From Camellia lanceoleosa (Eukaryota; Streptophyta; Magnoliopsida; Ericales; Theaceae), in the NCBI GenBank assembly GCA_025200525.1, contig CM045761.1, forward strand, positions 205,440,254-205,504,253: DNA of 64,000 nt, in the 5' to 3' direction. Made by a program: the position numbers and the translations under genes. Positions 28,291 through 39,122 of this stretch are shown here, in pieces. Under the pieces are notes generated by a model. The model had not been told where the DNA came from and ran no database searches. It was given only the letters and a program-made list of their open reading frames with translations. Position 1 is the first letter of the stretch; each line of letters opens with the position of its first letter.

Positions 28291-28886
28291 TTACATAATT
28301 TTAAATTATATTTTCCTTATAGTTTGGTAATATTTTTCCAACAATCTTAAGACAGATTCGATCCTATTTATGATTTTTGAGAAAATATAATTGATTTATT
28401 GATTTTTCGCTATGTGACCTTCAGATGAACAGATGTCAATTTATGACATTCCTTGTTAAATGATGCATTGAGTTTGGATAAATTCTTGTTGTTTTAAAAT
28501 ACAAATTATGGGTTTAGCATAACTATTGTACAAATCGTGTATGTATATATAGTTATGTCGGTGATTTGACCAACTTGGGTGTTTCTTTTGTTTGGTCATT
28601 GGTTTTCCTTTTGATTTAATTATTATTATTATTTTTGGTTCTATCCATTCCCAGATTCCTTGTGATATGTGATCCATGATAAATTTTATTTTCTTGCAAC
28701 GGTTCACCAGTGTTGCTTCAAATAATGAAGATGTTTTCTTTTGCGCTAATTGCTTTTTGGATCTTTCTGTACCATAACTGTGCATGATTTGTCAAATTAT
28801 TAGAGTGGATCTATATAAATTGCTAGTGTACTGTGCTTGTTTTTGAACTTTTGAAAACAAAAATTGAAATTATCTTCAACTGCTGT
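28291..28886. other. Non-coding AT-rich DNA, target of the Tat insertion
   Basis: No gene or repeat recognised. It ends with GCTGT (28882-28886), the left copy of the target duplication of the 18-kb Tat element. Confidence 0.4.
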
Positions 28887-29424
28887 TGTGTGAGTGATTT
28901 TCTGATCACACTGCCCTCCTTAGTGATTCAGCTGTAGAACACAGGCAGAATAGATGGTACCCTGCTGTCCTGCACAGAAAGAAAAGGCTCCGGCGGTGGT
29001 TCTTCCACCCGGGGGCACTCCGACGATCAAGTCAGTATATCTCTCAAAGATAATCAAGTATTCAACTCACAAGCTTGAGTATAAAAACATACCTTAGACC
29101 CATGGGGGTGCCTCTCTTTTATAGTCAATACAATCTTAGTCCCAATAGAAGCCTAACTCCAATGGACTCAAGATTACTGCTAATCTGGAACTCCCAGTGG
29201 GATTAGGATAAACCCTCTAAGAGTTTCATCTTTACCCAAACTGAAGTCTTCTCTCCATCTAGGACTCTTGTCCTTTATCCACTTATCTCGAATTCCGATA
29301 TCTTCGGAGATAACCTCGGCAACTCCAAGATCACCTCGGCGTAACTACCACGACACGTGGCACCTTGGTTGACACGTCGGCGTCACCTTGCCACGTGTTG
29401 GTACTAAGAAAATATATCCCCACA
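28887..29424 (-). repeat. 3' LTR of the Tat element
   Basis: Same length and about 95 percent identical by eye to 46612-47149; nearly all differences are transitions. It is followed at 29425 by the polypurine tract (AGAGGGCAG on the minus strand). Confidence 0.95.
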
Positions 29425-30412
29425 ACTGCCCTCTAGGTTCTATTACCTCAGCATTCTGAGGTGAAAGAACCTATATTGTTCCTCTTTCCAGTACTTCGGC
29501 ACAAGAACTCTTCAGCCGAGGTCGTTCATTTCAGGCCGATATGTCTTCTTTCAAGAACAAGAATTCAAATGAACTCTCCTACACGCATGAGCTGTCATGT
29601 ATCACTTCTCAATCGTCCCACTTACGCGTTATATCTTCATTGGCCCGTGTCTGCGACGCGCCTGAAAACTGTTTTCCCTGCGTGCGCCGTCTGACGTGTG
29701 CGTTGCTCCAGGCGTAATAAATGCCCTATTTTGCCGCCGTTTCAAGTTTTTGATAAAACTTTTCTTTCTTTCTTCCTTTCTTTACTTTTGCATTCAATTT
29801 ACTTACTCTTTCTCTCTCTAAACTTTCTCAAATCCGCCATTGCTCTAGCTCCAAGTTCTGCAACCGTCTTCATTCTTCCATTCCAGTGAAGCTTTCACCG
29901 TTCCGTCGTGTCTACATCCGTCGTCTGACCTCGACAATCTTCATACCGGCTCCAGTTATCTTGGTAAGCCTCCGTTCCTTTCATTCTTAATTCCTCTATG
30001 CTTGTTTGCTTTCTTGCTGCCATTACTGCTTTGTTCAAACCTTTAATTTACTGAACTATTCATCTGGATGCGTCTATTCCATGATTTCGCTTATGTTTTG
30101 AACACTTGCACTGTTTCACTACTTTTTTGGCCACTGTTCTTGAGCCTGTATTTCTTGTATTCTTTATGCTTTTGAGAACCCCACCTCTGTTCTTTATTCT
30201 GAAACTTCATTCTTATTTCTGTATTTTTTTCAGATCTGTGCCTTCAATCTTTGCTTTCGTAGATTTAGGTTTAGGATTTGTCTGTAGAACCTACCAATTC
30301 TTAGGAAAAACTAAAACAATCGTAACCAGTGTTTACCTAGGTTTTTGCCGAGGTTCTTATAACCCTTTAAGAACATCTTTTCTCTGTAACCAAATTCCTT
30401 TACGCCGAAATC
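29425..30412 (+). promoter_or_regulatory. Upstream and leader region of the Tat antisense gene
   Basis: A pyrimidine-rich leader (TTTACTTACTCTTTCTCTCTC around 29800) is followed by a plausible 5' UTR intron: TTG^GTAAGCC at about 29963 to TTTTTTTCAG at about 30234. The ATG at 30413 comes after it. Promoter position is inferred, not seen. Confidence 0.4.
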
Positions 30413-32699
30413 ATGGGTATGTGGAGACATAGGGTAGATACCCCTACCAAACTTGAATATTTTAGGGAAGAGTTCGAAATTCCTGCCGACGTCTATCTAA
30501 GACTGGTTGGGGATGACGACTCAATCATGTCCACAGACGATACGATGCCCTTTCCCATTGTCGCTTATACTGAATGTGGACTTCGGCTTCCACTCAATCC
30601 CCTTTTTCGTGAAGTTCTCCACTATTACAAGTTGAACCCCATGCAACTTACCATTAACTCCTACCGAGTGATCAATGGTATCATAGCCTTAGCTAGGCAG
30701 GAAAACGTTAGGATTACGCTTGCCGACATTCAATTTTATTATACCATGTGTGCCCTTAAGCTCAAAGAAAAAGGCTACGTTTATTACCTCAAGCCGAGGT
30801 CCACCAAATTTAAAATCGTAGCTGACCTCCCAGACTCCAACAAGGGGGCTGGAGATGATTACGTTATTGCTTCGAGAAATTGGGAGTTTGGCGCAAACGA
30901 GAACACTCATCTGTACCCTCTTCCGCGATCAGTTAAGAAGGGCAAGGGTAAGAGCCCAGTGTCAATACTTAGTTGTTTCTTTCCAAGTGTTTCAATATTT
31001 TATCTGTTTCTAATGTCTGTTTTCTTCTTGCAGATGTTCGCAAACCACCAAAAATTTTTTGCCAATCTTACGTTCCCAGCAAGGATCTAAAAAAGCTCCT
31101 GGACTTGCCAGTTCATAAAAGAAAAGCCCCTCTTCTTCTCAACTTTATCCCTACATACAAATCAATTTTGTCCGACGTCCCCAGAAGAAAGAAAAAAAGC
31201 CTGTCTCCACCTTCTGCCACAGCTCTAACCGCTTCTACATCCCGAACAGATCAAGGATCAACATCGGATCCAGCCGATCAACCATAAACTTCAGCTCCAT
31301 ACTTGATCTCCATACCTGAACGAAAACATCGGCGAAGACTTGTCAAAACTGCCGAGATGGGTCGTGCAAAACCTATCACCAAGGATCTTCTTGCCGATCT
31401 CCCTACTGATGTCGACGCTCAGCCGACACAGAGCATGCCCCCACCAAAGCTAAAAAGAACAAAAAAGGCTCAGCCAAAGGCCAAAGCCACCGAAGTTGAA
31501 ACTGAGGACACTCTGCCAATTTCACAGTTGGCTGAGAGTGAGAAGACATCTTTTGTTCCTGCCAAAAGATCTGCTGAAGCCCAGCCCTCTGAGTCCTCCA
31601 AATCGAAGAGGCCGAAGTCTTTCTCTGCAACGACTTCGAAGTCCAAAGTACCAAATGTCCCCTGGACGCCTGAGATTACCCTGGAGAATAAGCCTGTTTT
31701 GGCAAATGATAGCACCGATGACATTAATGTCGGCGTTGCACTCAATACAGCCCTTCTTTTCCCAGGCGATCTTGAAAAGAACGCCAAAATGAGTGAGTAC
31801 GAAAATTATGCTTTCATGCTTCAACGCTGCGTTCAAGTAAGTGTCTTCACTTGGTAACCTGTCTTTTCCTCATCTTTTCATACTTGTAAAACTTTGTAAT
31901 AACTTTTTGCTTTACACTCTTTTCAGGCTGTTCAGCATGCCCATTCCTTCTCCATGCAATCTTTTGAGAACAGAGAGAAGTTGACTGAAATGAAGAAGGA
32001 GTATTCTGCCCTCCAAAAGATCAACAAGAGTCTTCAAGCAAAAATGAAGAAGTTGGAGGATCAGGCTGAGGCCGTCATTAAGGCCCAATAGATAGCAGAA
32101 TAAAAGCTGAATCTGCTGAGGCTATCAGGAAGGTCGCCGAAGCCGAAAAAAAAGAGGCCGAGGGTAAAAAGGCCCAGGCCGAAAAGGAGCTCCAGGAGGC
32201 CCTAGCTACCAAAGATGCTGAGATTAAGGATGCTGACAAAAAGGCATACGCACAGGGTATGGCCGACGTCACGGAGGAATACAAACTTCAAGTCAGGCAG
32301 GCATGCAACAGGGGCTTCTCCCTAGGTTGGATGTCCCTGGCAAAAAAGATTAATATCCCTGATGATTCACCACTACGCAAAGCTGATGCTATTCCTCTTC
32401 CATTTCCTCCACCTCCACCTCCAACTCAAGCCGAAGACGAATCGGAGTCTGAATCCGAGGATGAGGATAAGGATGATGATGAGGCTCTAGTAAGGAAACC
32501 CAAAGACACCAATGAGACCAAGTCTCTTCTTCAAGATGATCAAGTCCTTGACTTGACTCATGAGGAGAAGGATGAGGAGGCTGTTAAAGGGGTTACTCCT
32601 GAACAAGCATTATCTGATGTTCCTCCAGCCGAAAAAAGTCTTGACCAACACTTGCCGAAATCGATGCCGAGATCGTGGCAGAAAAGGTTGTCGAAGTAG
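30413..32699 (+). pseudogene. Spliced antisense ORF (aORF) of the Tat element, transposase_28-like
   Basis: A multi-exon gene opposite to gag-pol, between pol and the 3' LTR. Exon 1 (30413-30947) has the domain often annotated as putative gypsy-type transposon / transposase_28: FREEFEIPADVYLRLV, CGLRLPLNPLFREVLHYYKL, NSYRVINGIIALA, then NWEFG. Intron 1 is 30948-31033 (86 bases, phase 1). Exon 2 (31034-31836) is basic and proline-rich, with a stop at 31285-31287. Intron 2 is about 31837-31926. Exon 3 (from 31927) is a Glu/Lys/Ala-rich coiled coil; a frameshift at about 32090 moves it to the frame ending 32699, which contains an acidic Ser/Glu/Asp stretch. Function unknown; nuclear or RNA-binding roles are only suggested. 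This copy is broken by the stop and the frameshift. Confidence 0.8.
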
Positions 32700-32789
32700 T
32701 TCTTCAGGAATCTGCCGAGGTGGTTCTCCAAGAATCTGCCGAGGTCCACACTCAAATTGCGCCTAAAGTTGAAGAATCACAACCTTGAT

Positions 32790-33640
32790 GTCTTTTGTAT
32801 TTTTTTTTTTGTTTTCTGGATAATATAAGTTTCTTGTATGGCCGATGTGCCTCCAGTTTATGTTGAATGTTTTAATATAACTTTCTTTGAATGTCTGCAC
32901 TCTTTTGCCTTTTCTTTGACTGCCTCTATATAAATCTATACTTAGAATATTTTGCATGACTTTCAAACTTTGCTTTCTTTGTGCAATTTTCTCGGGGTTA
33001 CATACCTCGGATATAATAACTACAAACTTTACTTCGGTAAGATACTGACCTGCAAACTTTTTCATAAATTTCAACAAGTGTAAAACATATACTATAAACT
33101 TTTCTCAAGTTATAACAAGTGCTAAACAATGATCTACTTGTAAATTGCTACAAATTTCAACAAGTGTTTAAACAATATACTTAGCTTTTACTTCAACCTG
33201 TAAATTGCTGCAAGTTTCAACAGATGATCATATGTCGGCTTAACGTCATCTTGTAAATTGCTACAAATTTCAACAAGTGTTAAGCATCTTCTTTTGGTTT
33301 AACCAACCTGTAAATTGCTAGAAGTGTTTAAGCAATAACCTCGGCTTCACTTCGACTTGTAAATTGCTACAAATTTCAACAAGTGAAGGGAAACAGTAAT
33401 CTCGGCTTAACTCCAACTTGTAAATTGCTACAAATTTCAACAAGTGAAGATAAGGAATCAGCTTAACTTCAACTTGTAAATTGCTACAAATTTCAACAAG
33501 TGAAGATAAGGAACCATCTCGGCTTAACTTCAACTTGTAAATTACTACAAATTTCAACAAGTGAAGGTAAAGAATCAGCTTAACTTCAACTTGTAAATTG
33601 TTACAAATTTCAACAAGTGTTAAGCATCTCTGCCTTCTCT
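32790..33640. repeat. Tandem block of ~55-62 base units with internal dyad
   Basis: About nine units centred on ACTTGTAAATTGCTACAAAT followed by TTCAACAAGTG, beginning near 33138, 33197, 33250, 33307, 33356, 33417, 33473, 33535 and 33590; decayed copies occur further left. Inside each core ACTTGT and ACAAGT form a small stem with TTG/CAA nested within, so each unit can form a hairpin. It lies between the 3' end of pol and the end of the antisense gene. Confidence 0.88.
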
Positions 33641-33777
33641 CTGCCCATAATGTGAACCTGAGTTCCACTTGGGTTCTTATTATTCATGAATAATATTGTA
33701 CATCTTTTATCAGTGTAGAGGAATTCTGCTATGATTTTATTAATAACGTTGAACGAATAACAAGGAATAGAAAAATT

Positions 33778-35020
33778 TCAGATTACAGTGTTCCATGGTC
33801 TAGGTAATGCTTTGCCCTCATTATCTTCAAGCCGATAAGCCCCATTGCCTAATACCGAAGTAATTCTGTAGGGTCCTTCCCAGTTTGGGCCAAGCTTGCC
33901 CTCTCTGGGATCCTTCTTGTTGCCGACGAATTTTCTCAAGACAAGGTCGCCGACTTGAAAATCTCTTGGATTGACCTTCTTGTTGTAAGCTCTGGCAAGC
34001 TGTTGCTGGTATACTACGAGCTGAATTGCAGCTTTCTCTCTTCGTTCTTCTAAAAGATCCAGATCTCGGGCTAAGAGTATATCATTAGTCCCATTCTCAA
34101 CTCCCTGGGTTCGGATCCCTGGGATGCCGACTTCCAATGGAATGACTGCTTCTGTGCCATAAGCCATGGCAAAGGGGGATTCCCCTGTTGATCTTCTCGG
34201 CGTAGTCCGATATGCCCAAAGTACGTTGGGCAATTCGTCTACCCACTTTCCTTTTGCTGCTTGTAGCCTCTTCTTTATTCCATCCAAAATTACTTTGTCG
34301 GATGCTTCTGCTTGCCCGTTGCTTTGGGGAAAACTTGGTGTTGAGAAGTAATTCTTGATCTTGAATTTCGCACAAAAGTTCTTGATGAGTTTCTTTGTCA
34401 AAGCTGCGTTAGTTGTCGGCAACTATGGCTCTTGGAATGCCAAATCTGGTGATGATGTTTCTCCATATGAAGTTCTTGACGTCTACATCTCAGATTTTGG
34501 CAAGAGGTTCTGCCTCTATCCACTTCGTGAAATGTCTGTTGCTACCGGCAAGTATTTTCTCTGCCAGATTGCTGGGAAGTTTTCCAACAAGATCCATGCC
34601 CCATCGGGCAAGCGGCCAAATTTGGGTCGGATATCGATTTAGTGTCTACAATGACTGGTGTATCAAAGGTGCAAACCTTTGACATTGTTCGCACTTCTTC
34701 ATGTATGCTTCTGCATCTTTTTGCATGTAGGGCCACCAATACCCCTGGGTAATGGCCCTATGAGCTAGTGATCTGCACCCAGCGTGGCTTCCACAAACTC
34801 CTTCATGAATTTCATATAAAAAATCTTCAACCTGCAAAGGGTGTATGCACCTTAAAAGGGGTCCAGTGAAGGACCTTCTGTAGAGATATCCGTCCGCAGT
34901 CAGACTGAATCTTGCCGACTTCAATCTGACTTTGTGTGCCTCCTTGCGGTCTTCTGGCAGCTTTCCTTCTTTCAGGAACGCAACAATTGAATCCATCCAA
35001 CTTGGCCCATATCCACACAC
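33778..35020 (-). pseudogene. Tat element integrase (degenerate)
   Basis: 35020-34646 carries the zinc-binding part: HEGVCGSHAGCRSLAHRAI, then QGYWWPYMQKDA and CEQCQRFAP (HHCC type). 34645-34423 is core sequence broken by stops and shifts. 34422-33778 contains the second half of the core (YFSTPSFPQSNGQAE, LPNVLWAYRTTPR, ESPFAMAYGTEAVIP) and the C-terminal domain (GDLVLRKFVGNKKDPREGKL, NWEGPYRITSVLGNGAYRL). It ends at 33778. Non-functional. Confidence 0.9.
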
Positions 35021-35150
35021 ATTGCTTCTTGCTCTGTGTTCTGTGGTTCTATGCCCGACATATAGTCAATCATAATTGTCCTTGTTTTTCCAGTCTGCAT
35101 TGAACTTGCCAGGTTAGCCAACGCGTCGGCGTGGCTGTTATCATCTCGGC

Positions 35151-35774
35151 TTACTTGGAGTAGTCGGCAGTTCTAAAATAAGTTTGCCAATCTGATGACC
35201 TCTTTTGCATATGCCGACATCCTTTCGTCTCTAGCTGAAATTCTCCTGTTGACTGGTTAACAATAAGCTGTGAATCACAAAAAATTATTACCTCATCTGC
35301 TTCTACTGCTGCTGCCAGTTTTAGCCCTGCAATTAATGCCTCGTATTCTGCTTCATTATTTGAGGCCTTGAACCCCAAACGGATGGACTGTTCTATTATT
35401 TCTCCATCTGGAGATATCAGTAGTACTCCTGCCCCCGCTCCTTGTCGGTTTGAACTTCCATCGACAAACAGTCTGAAGGAGTCGCCAATGTAGATGCTAC
35501 AAGGTCTGAGTTTTTCCTTCCTTTGCTCTCTTGCCTTAGGTTGGGATTCTCCTTGTTTTCTGGGACAATGTTTATCTAGGCTCAACGGAGCCCGATGTTC
35601 GATGGATTTAGGCGTGAATTCTGCTACGAAGTCGGCTAAAACTTGGCCCTTGATTGTTGTTCTAGGCCTAAACTCCAGGTCATATTGGCCCAAGGCCATT
35701 GCCCATCTTGCAATTCTTCCTATTAAGTCTCCTTGTTGTAATAAGGACTTCAGTGGGTGCTCTGTTAGTACCAC
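35151..35774 (-). pseudogene. Tat element RNase H pair (end of first, second RNase H)
   Basis: The N-terminal part (LLQQGDLIGRIARWAMALGQ, YDLEFRPRTTIKGQVLADFV) ends the first gypsy RNase H. The C-terminal part (FRLFVDGSSNRQGAGAGVLL, ASNNEAEYEALIAGLKLA, IIFCDSQLIVNQSTGEFQ) is a second, archaeal/plant-type RNase H. Its D-E-D residues are visible in FVDGSS, NEAEYEA and FCDSQL. Such an additional domain is characteristic of the Tat lineage. Confidence 0.88.
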
Positions 35775-35909
35775 AATCTTGTGCGCCTAAAAGTAATGGT
35801 TCAACTTTTTTGAGGCCATCACTAAGGCCAGTATTAATTTCTCTAGTGGTAGGTACATTGTTTCCGCGTCGGCCAAGGTTTTACTTACATAGTAAACAGC
35901 CTTCTGTTC

Positions 35910-36920
35910 TCATTTTTCTTCTCGGATTAGTACTGCACTTACTGCATGTTCGACCTGACTAAGTACAAAAACGGCTCTTCCCGAGTTCGTGTTGAGAACT
36001 GGAGTCGTGGTCAGATACTTCTTTAGGTCGGCCAAAGCGGCCTCACATTCTTCAGTCCATATAAAGTCTGTGGTCTTTTTCACCAGGTTGAAGAAGGGTT
36101 TACACTTGTCTGAGCTTCGGCTTATGAACCTATTTAGGGCTGCGGCCCTTCCAGTAAGCATTTGTACCTGTTTTGCCGATGTTGGGCTTTGTAGATCCAG
36201 GATGGCCTTGATCTGATCTGGGCTGGCCTCTATTCCTTTTCTTGTTACCAGGTACACCAAAAACTTTCCAGATCCAACTCCAAACGAGCACTTTGATGCG
36301 TTGAGTCGGAGCTGATATGTTTTGAGGATCTCAAATACCTCTTTTAGGTCGGTAAGATAACTCTTGGGCTCCTTGGTCTTTATGACCATGTCATCGATGT
36401 AGACTTCTACTGTTTGGCCGATCAAGTGCTTGAACATTTTGGTTACCAGCCTTTAGTAGGTTGCTCCTGCATTTTTCAATCCAAAAGGCATTACTCTGTA
36501 ACAGTACAAGCCTTTTGGGGTGATGAACGCTGTCTTCTCTTCGTCTGGGGGGTACATGGCTATCTGGTGGTACCCCCTATAAGCATCCAGGAAGCTCATC
36601 CTTCCATGTCCAGATGTGGCATCCACCAGCTGGTCAATTTTGGGCAGAGGAAAGCTGTCTTTGGGACAGGCTTTGTTCAGGCTTGTAAAATCTACGCATA
36701 CACTCCATTTACCATTCTTCTTCTTTACTACCACAGTGTTTGATAGCCATGTCGGATAATTGACTTCTCTGATGGCCCTGGCCTGTAGAAGTTTGTCTAC
36801 TTCCTCCTCCACTGCTTCGACGTGCATCAACGTCGGTCTTCTGGCTCGTTGTATTACAGGTTTGGCCGACCTGTCAACGTTCAATCTGTGACATATGACC
36901 TCGGGGTTAATGCCAGGCAT
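35910..36920 (-). pseudogene. Tat element reverse transcriptase
   Basis: 36920-36453 has the fingers and palm: HVEAVEEEVDKLLQARAIRE, YPTWLSNTVVVKKKNGKW, VDFTSLNKACPKDSFPLP, DAYRGYHQI, MPFGLKNAGATY. A stop follows. 36437-35910 continues with the catalytic VYIDDMVIK box, KCSFGVGSGKFL and the connection domain. Catalytic aspartates are present, but the stop at about 36450 and a further stop at about 35909 break the gene. Confidence 0.9.
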
Positions 36921-37171
36921 TTCATAAGGTGTTCAGGCGAACACCTCGATGTTTGTTCTCAAAAAGGCTTTCAGTTCCTTTTCTTCTTCTTCGGCTAAGC
37001 CTAAGCCGAGAAGAAAGAAGCGCTCTTCATCGCCCTCCTGGACGAGGATTTTCTTTAGTGTTTCCTCACTCTTCTCGGCCGACTCCTTGCCGACATCATC
37101 TAGGACCTCCATGTCCTCATCTTCAATCTCTGTCTTCCTTAGTTCTTGTATGTTGCAAGTTGTTTTCATTG

Positions 37172-37819
37172 CTACCATGGAGCAATTTTTTGCCTGCAGT
37201 TGGTCTCCTCTGACTTCTTCAATTCCATGTTCTGTTGGGAACCGCAATAGTTGATGCAACGTTGAGGGAACTGCCCCATTACATGCAACCATGGCCTTCT
37301 CAAGATGATGTTGTATGGTGAAGGTGTGTCAATCACGATGAACTCTGTCCTGATCTTCTTAGTGCTGGCTTGTACTTCCAAGTTTGTAGCGCCCAGTGGC
37401 CACGTCGGCGTTCCATTGAAGCCGACCATCGGGCCATTCGATTGCTCCATGTCATCTGGGTGAAGGCCCAGCTCCTTGTAACATCTAACATACATGATGT
37501 CACAAGAGCTGCCTTGATCTATTAGGATGCGTTTCACTTGGCACTCCCCAACTTGGAGGGATACTACCAAGGCATCATTATGCGGGTGCTGGACCATCTC
37601 TAGGTCGGCTTCGGTGAAGGCTATCATCGGGCCTAGGTACTCTTCAGGCTGAGGTCTTTTCTGTACGACCTGGTTCACGTGCTGCAGGTGTTTTACTCTT
37701 TGGGTTTCCCCTCGTATGTCGTTTTCGTTCACCTTAGAGTGAATTACATTAACCACCCTAGGTCTTCCTCCCTGTGGTTGCTGTGCTGGGGGAGGCGGGG
37801 CTGCTAGTGCTTGAGGCAA
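37172..37819 (-). pseudogene. Tat element aspartic protease region
   Basis: Carries KRILIDQGSSCDIMY, the D-x-G-S-S active-site box (here D-Q-G-S-S), and YNIILRRPWL, the second conserved block of Tat/Athila proteases. The reading passes in another frame (37292-36933) to an acidic linker before the reverse transcriptase. Confidence 0.85.
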
Positions 37820-38264
37820 CCTTGCCTGCTCTTCTCTGGTCCTGGCTTCGTTGACAAGATCTCTCAGATGACCTTGTCTTATTAGGTCCTCTAAGTATGC
37901 TTTTAGGGCTCTGCAGCCCTAAGTTGGGTGCCCTTCTTCATTGTGGTAAGCACAACGCCTACCAACGTTCCTGCCCATGTATTCCCTTGGGGCCTTTGCT
38001 GGTGCTCTGAAATAGGGTTGATTTAGGATTTGATCCAGGACTTTGTGGACTGGGATTCGGAACACAGTCGTCACTGAGTTTGCCCCTCAATTCTATCTCT
38101 GCTTTGCTAAATCCGTTGTTACTTCAGCCTTGCTTTGGCGAGCCGTTCCCCTTTTCCTGTTTTACCTCCTTATTCCCTGATGTATCCTCCTCGGCTCTGG
38201 CATACTTCTCGATTCTTGCCATGAGCTCTTCCATGCTCTTCGGCAATGTCTTTGCCAAAGATTT

Positions 38265-39122
38265 TCACAGTGAACAATCATCTTTTAGGCCGTTCTTGAA
38301 AGACACGACCGCCACTTCTTGGTTGCATTCGGGTATTCGATTGAATACCTCATAGTATCTTTTTGCATAGGCTCTAAGGCCTTCATCCTTACTGATCTTC
38401 AGAGCCATTAATGCGTCTACCGTTAATAGCTGTAGCTTATTTGTCACGAACTTGGCCACAAACATCTCGGCCAGGCCTTCCCAAGTCTTCACACTTCCTT
38501 TTGGCAGTTTGTGGAACCAATCTGATGCAATCTCCCCAAAGGATGAGGGGAACACTTTGCAGAGTAACGGCTCGTTTCCACTGTATAGTGCCATTGAGTT
38601 CAAGAATAATCCAACATGGAAGTTAGGATCTGACTTACCATCGTATATTTGAAACCTCGGCATACTAAATCTCTTTGGTGCCTCAAATTTGTCCAGCTCT
38701 ACCGAGAACGGTGTCCTCGGCTTGTCGGGTGAGGTAACGTCAGCTTCAGCATTATGTTCCTTCCTCTCGAGGTAATTTCGCAGGTCTTCTTTACTCCTCC
38801 CTGGAGCTCGGCTATCTTTTGACTTCAGTCTTTTTGGCACACTACTTTCAGCCTCGTGGTGGGCCCATTTTGATCTTTCTCCATGGGTTGTGTCAAAGCA
38901 GAGCGCCTGTCCCTGGACATGCCGATGTTCTCTGGGTTCTAGGTCCTTCGTGTGATATGTCCTTTGGGACTTCTCTTGTCTCGGCTCCTCTCGTTCGACT
39001 TCACTGGAAGGCGGGTGATAGTGTCTTCCGTTCCTGGTGTGTTGAGGTACTTCGGGAATTGTTTTCCCTCCTCCATTCTGGGTATTAACTGCTGGAATCG
39101 GCATGTCTTGCAGTGGGTACGG
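38265..39122 (-). pseudogene. Tat element Gag, C-terminal part
   Basis: Charged N-terminal region followed by the retrotrans_gag domain: MPRFQIYDGKSDPNFHVGLF, GEIASDWFHKLPKGSVKTWE, GLRAYAKRYYEVFNRIPECN. A stop ends it at 38265, and gag-like sequence continues with stops to about 37820. The right edge is the inserted CACTA-like element; the N-terminal piece lies at 46263-46576. Confidence 0.88.

Noticed and set aside
33050..33640. CRISPR-like array (regular repeats and spacers)
   Set aside because: Spacers are themselves similar to each other, unit length drifts and the host is a plant; it is a retrotransposon tandem repeat.
33318..33668. 116-residue ORF with repeated VEICSNLQVEVK
   Set aside because: Translation of the Tat tandem-repeat block; not a gene.
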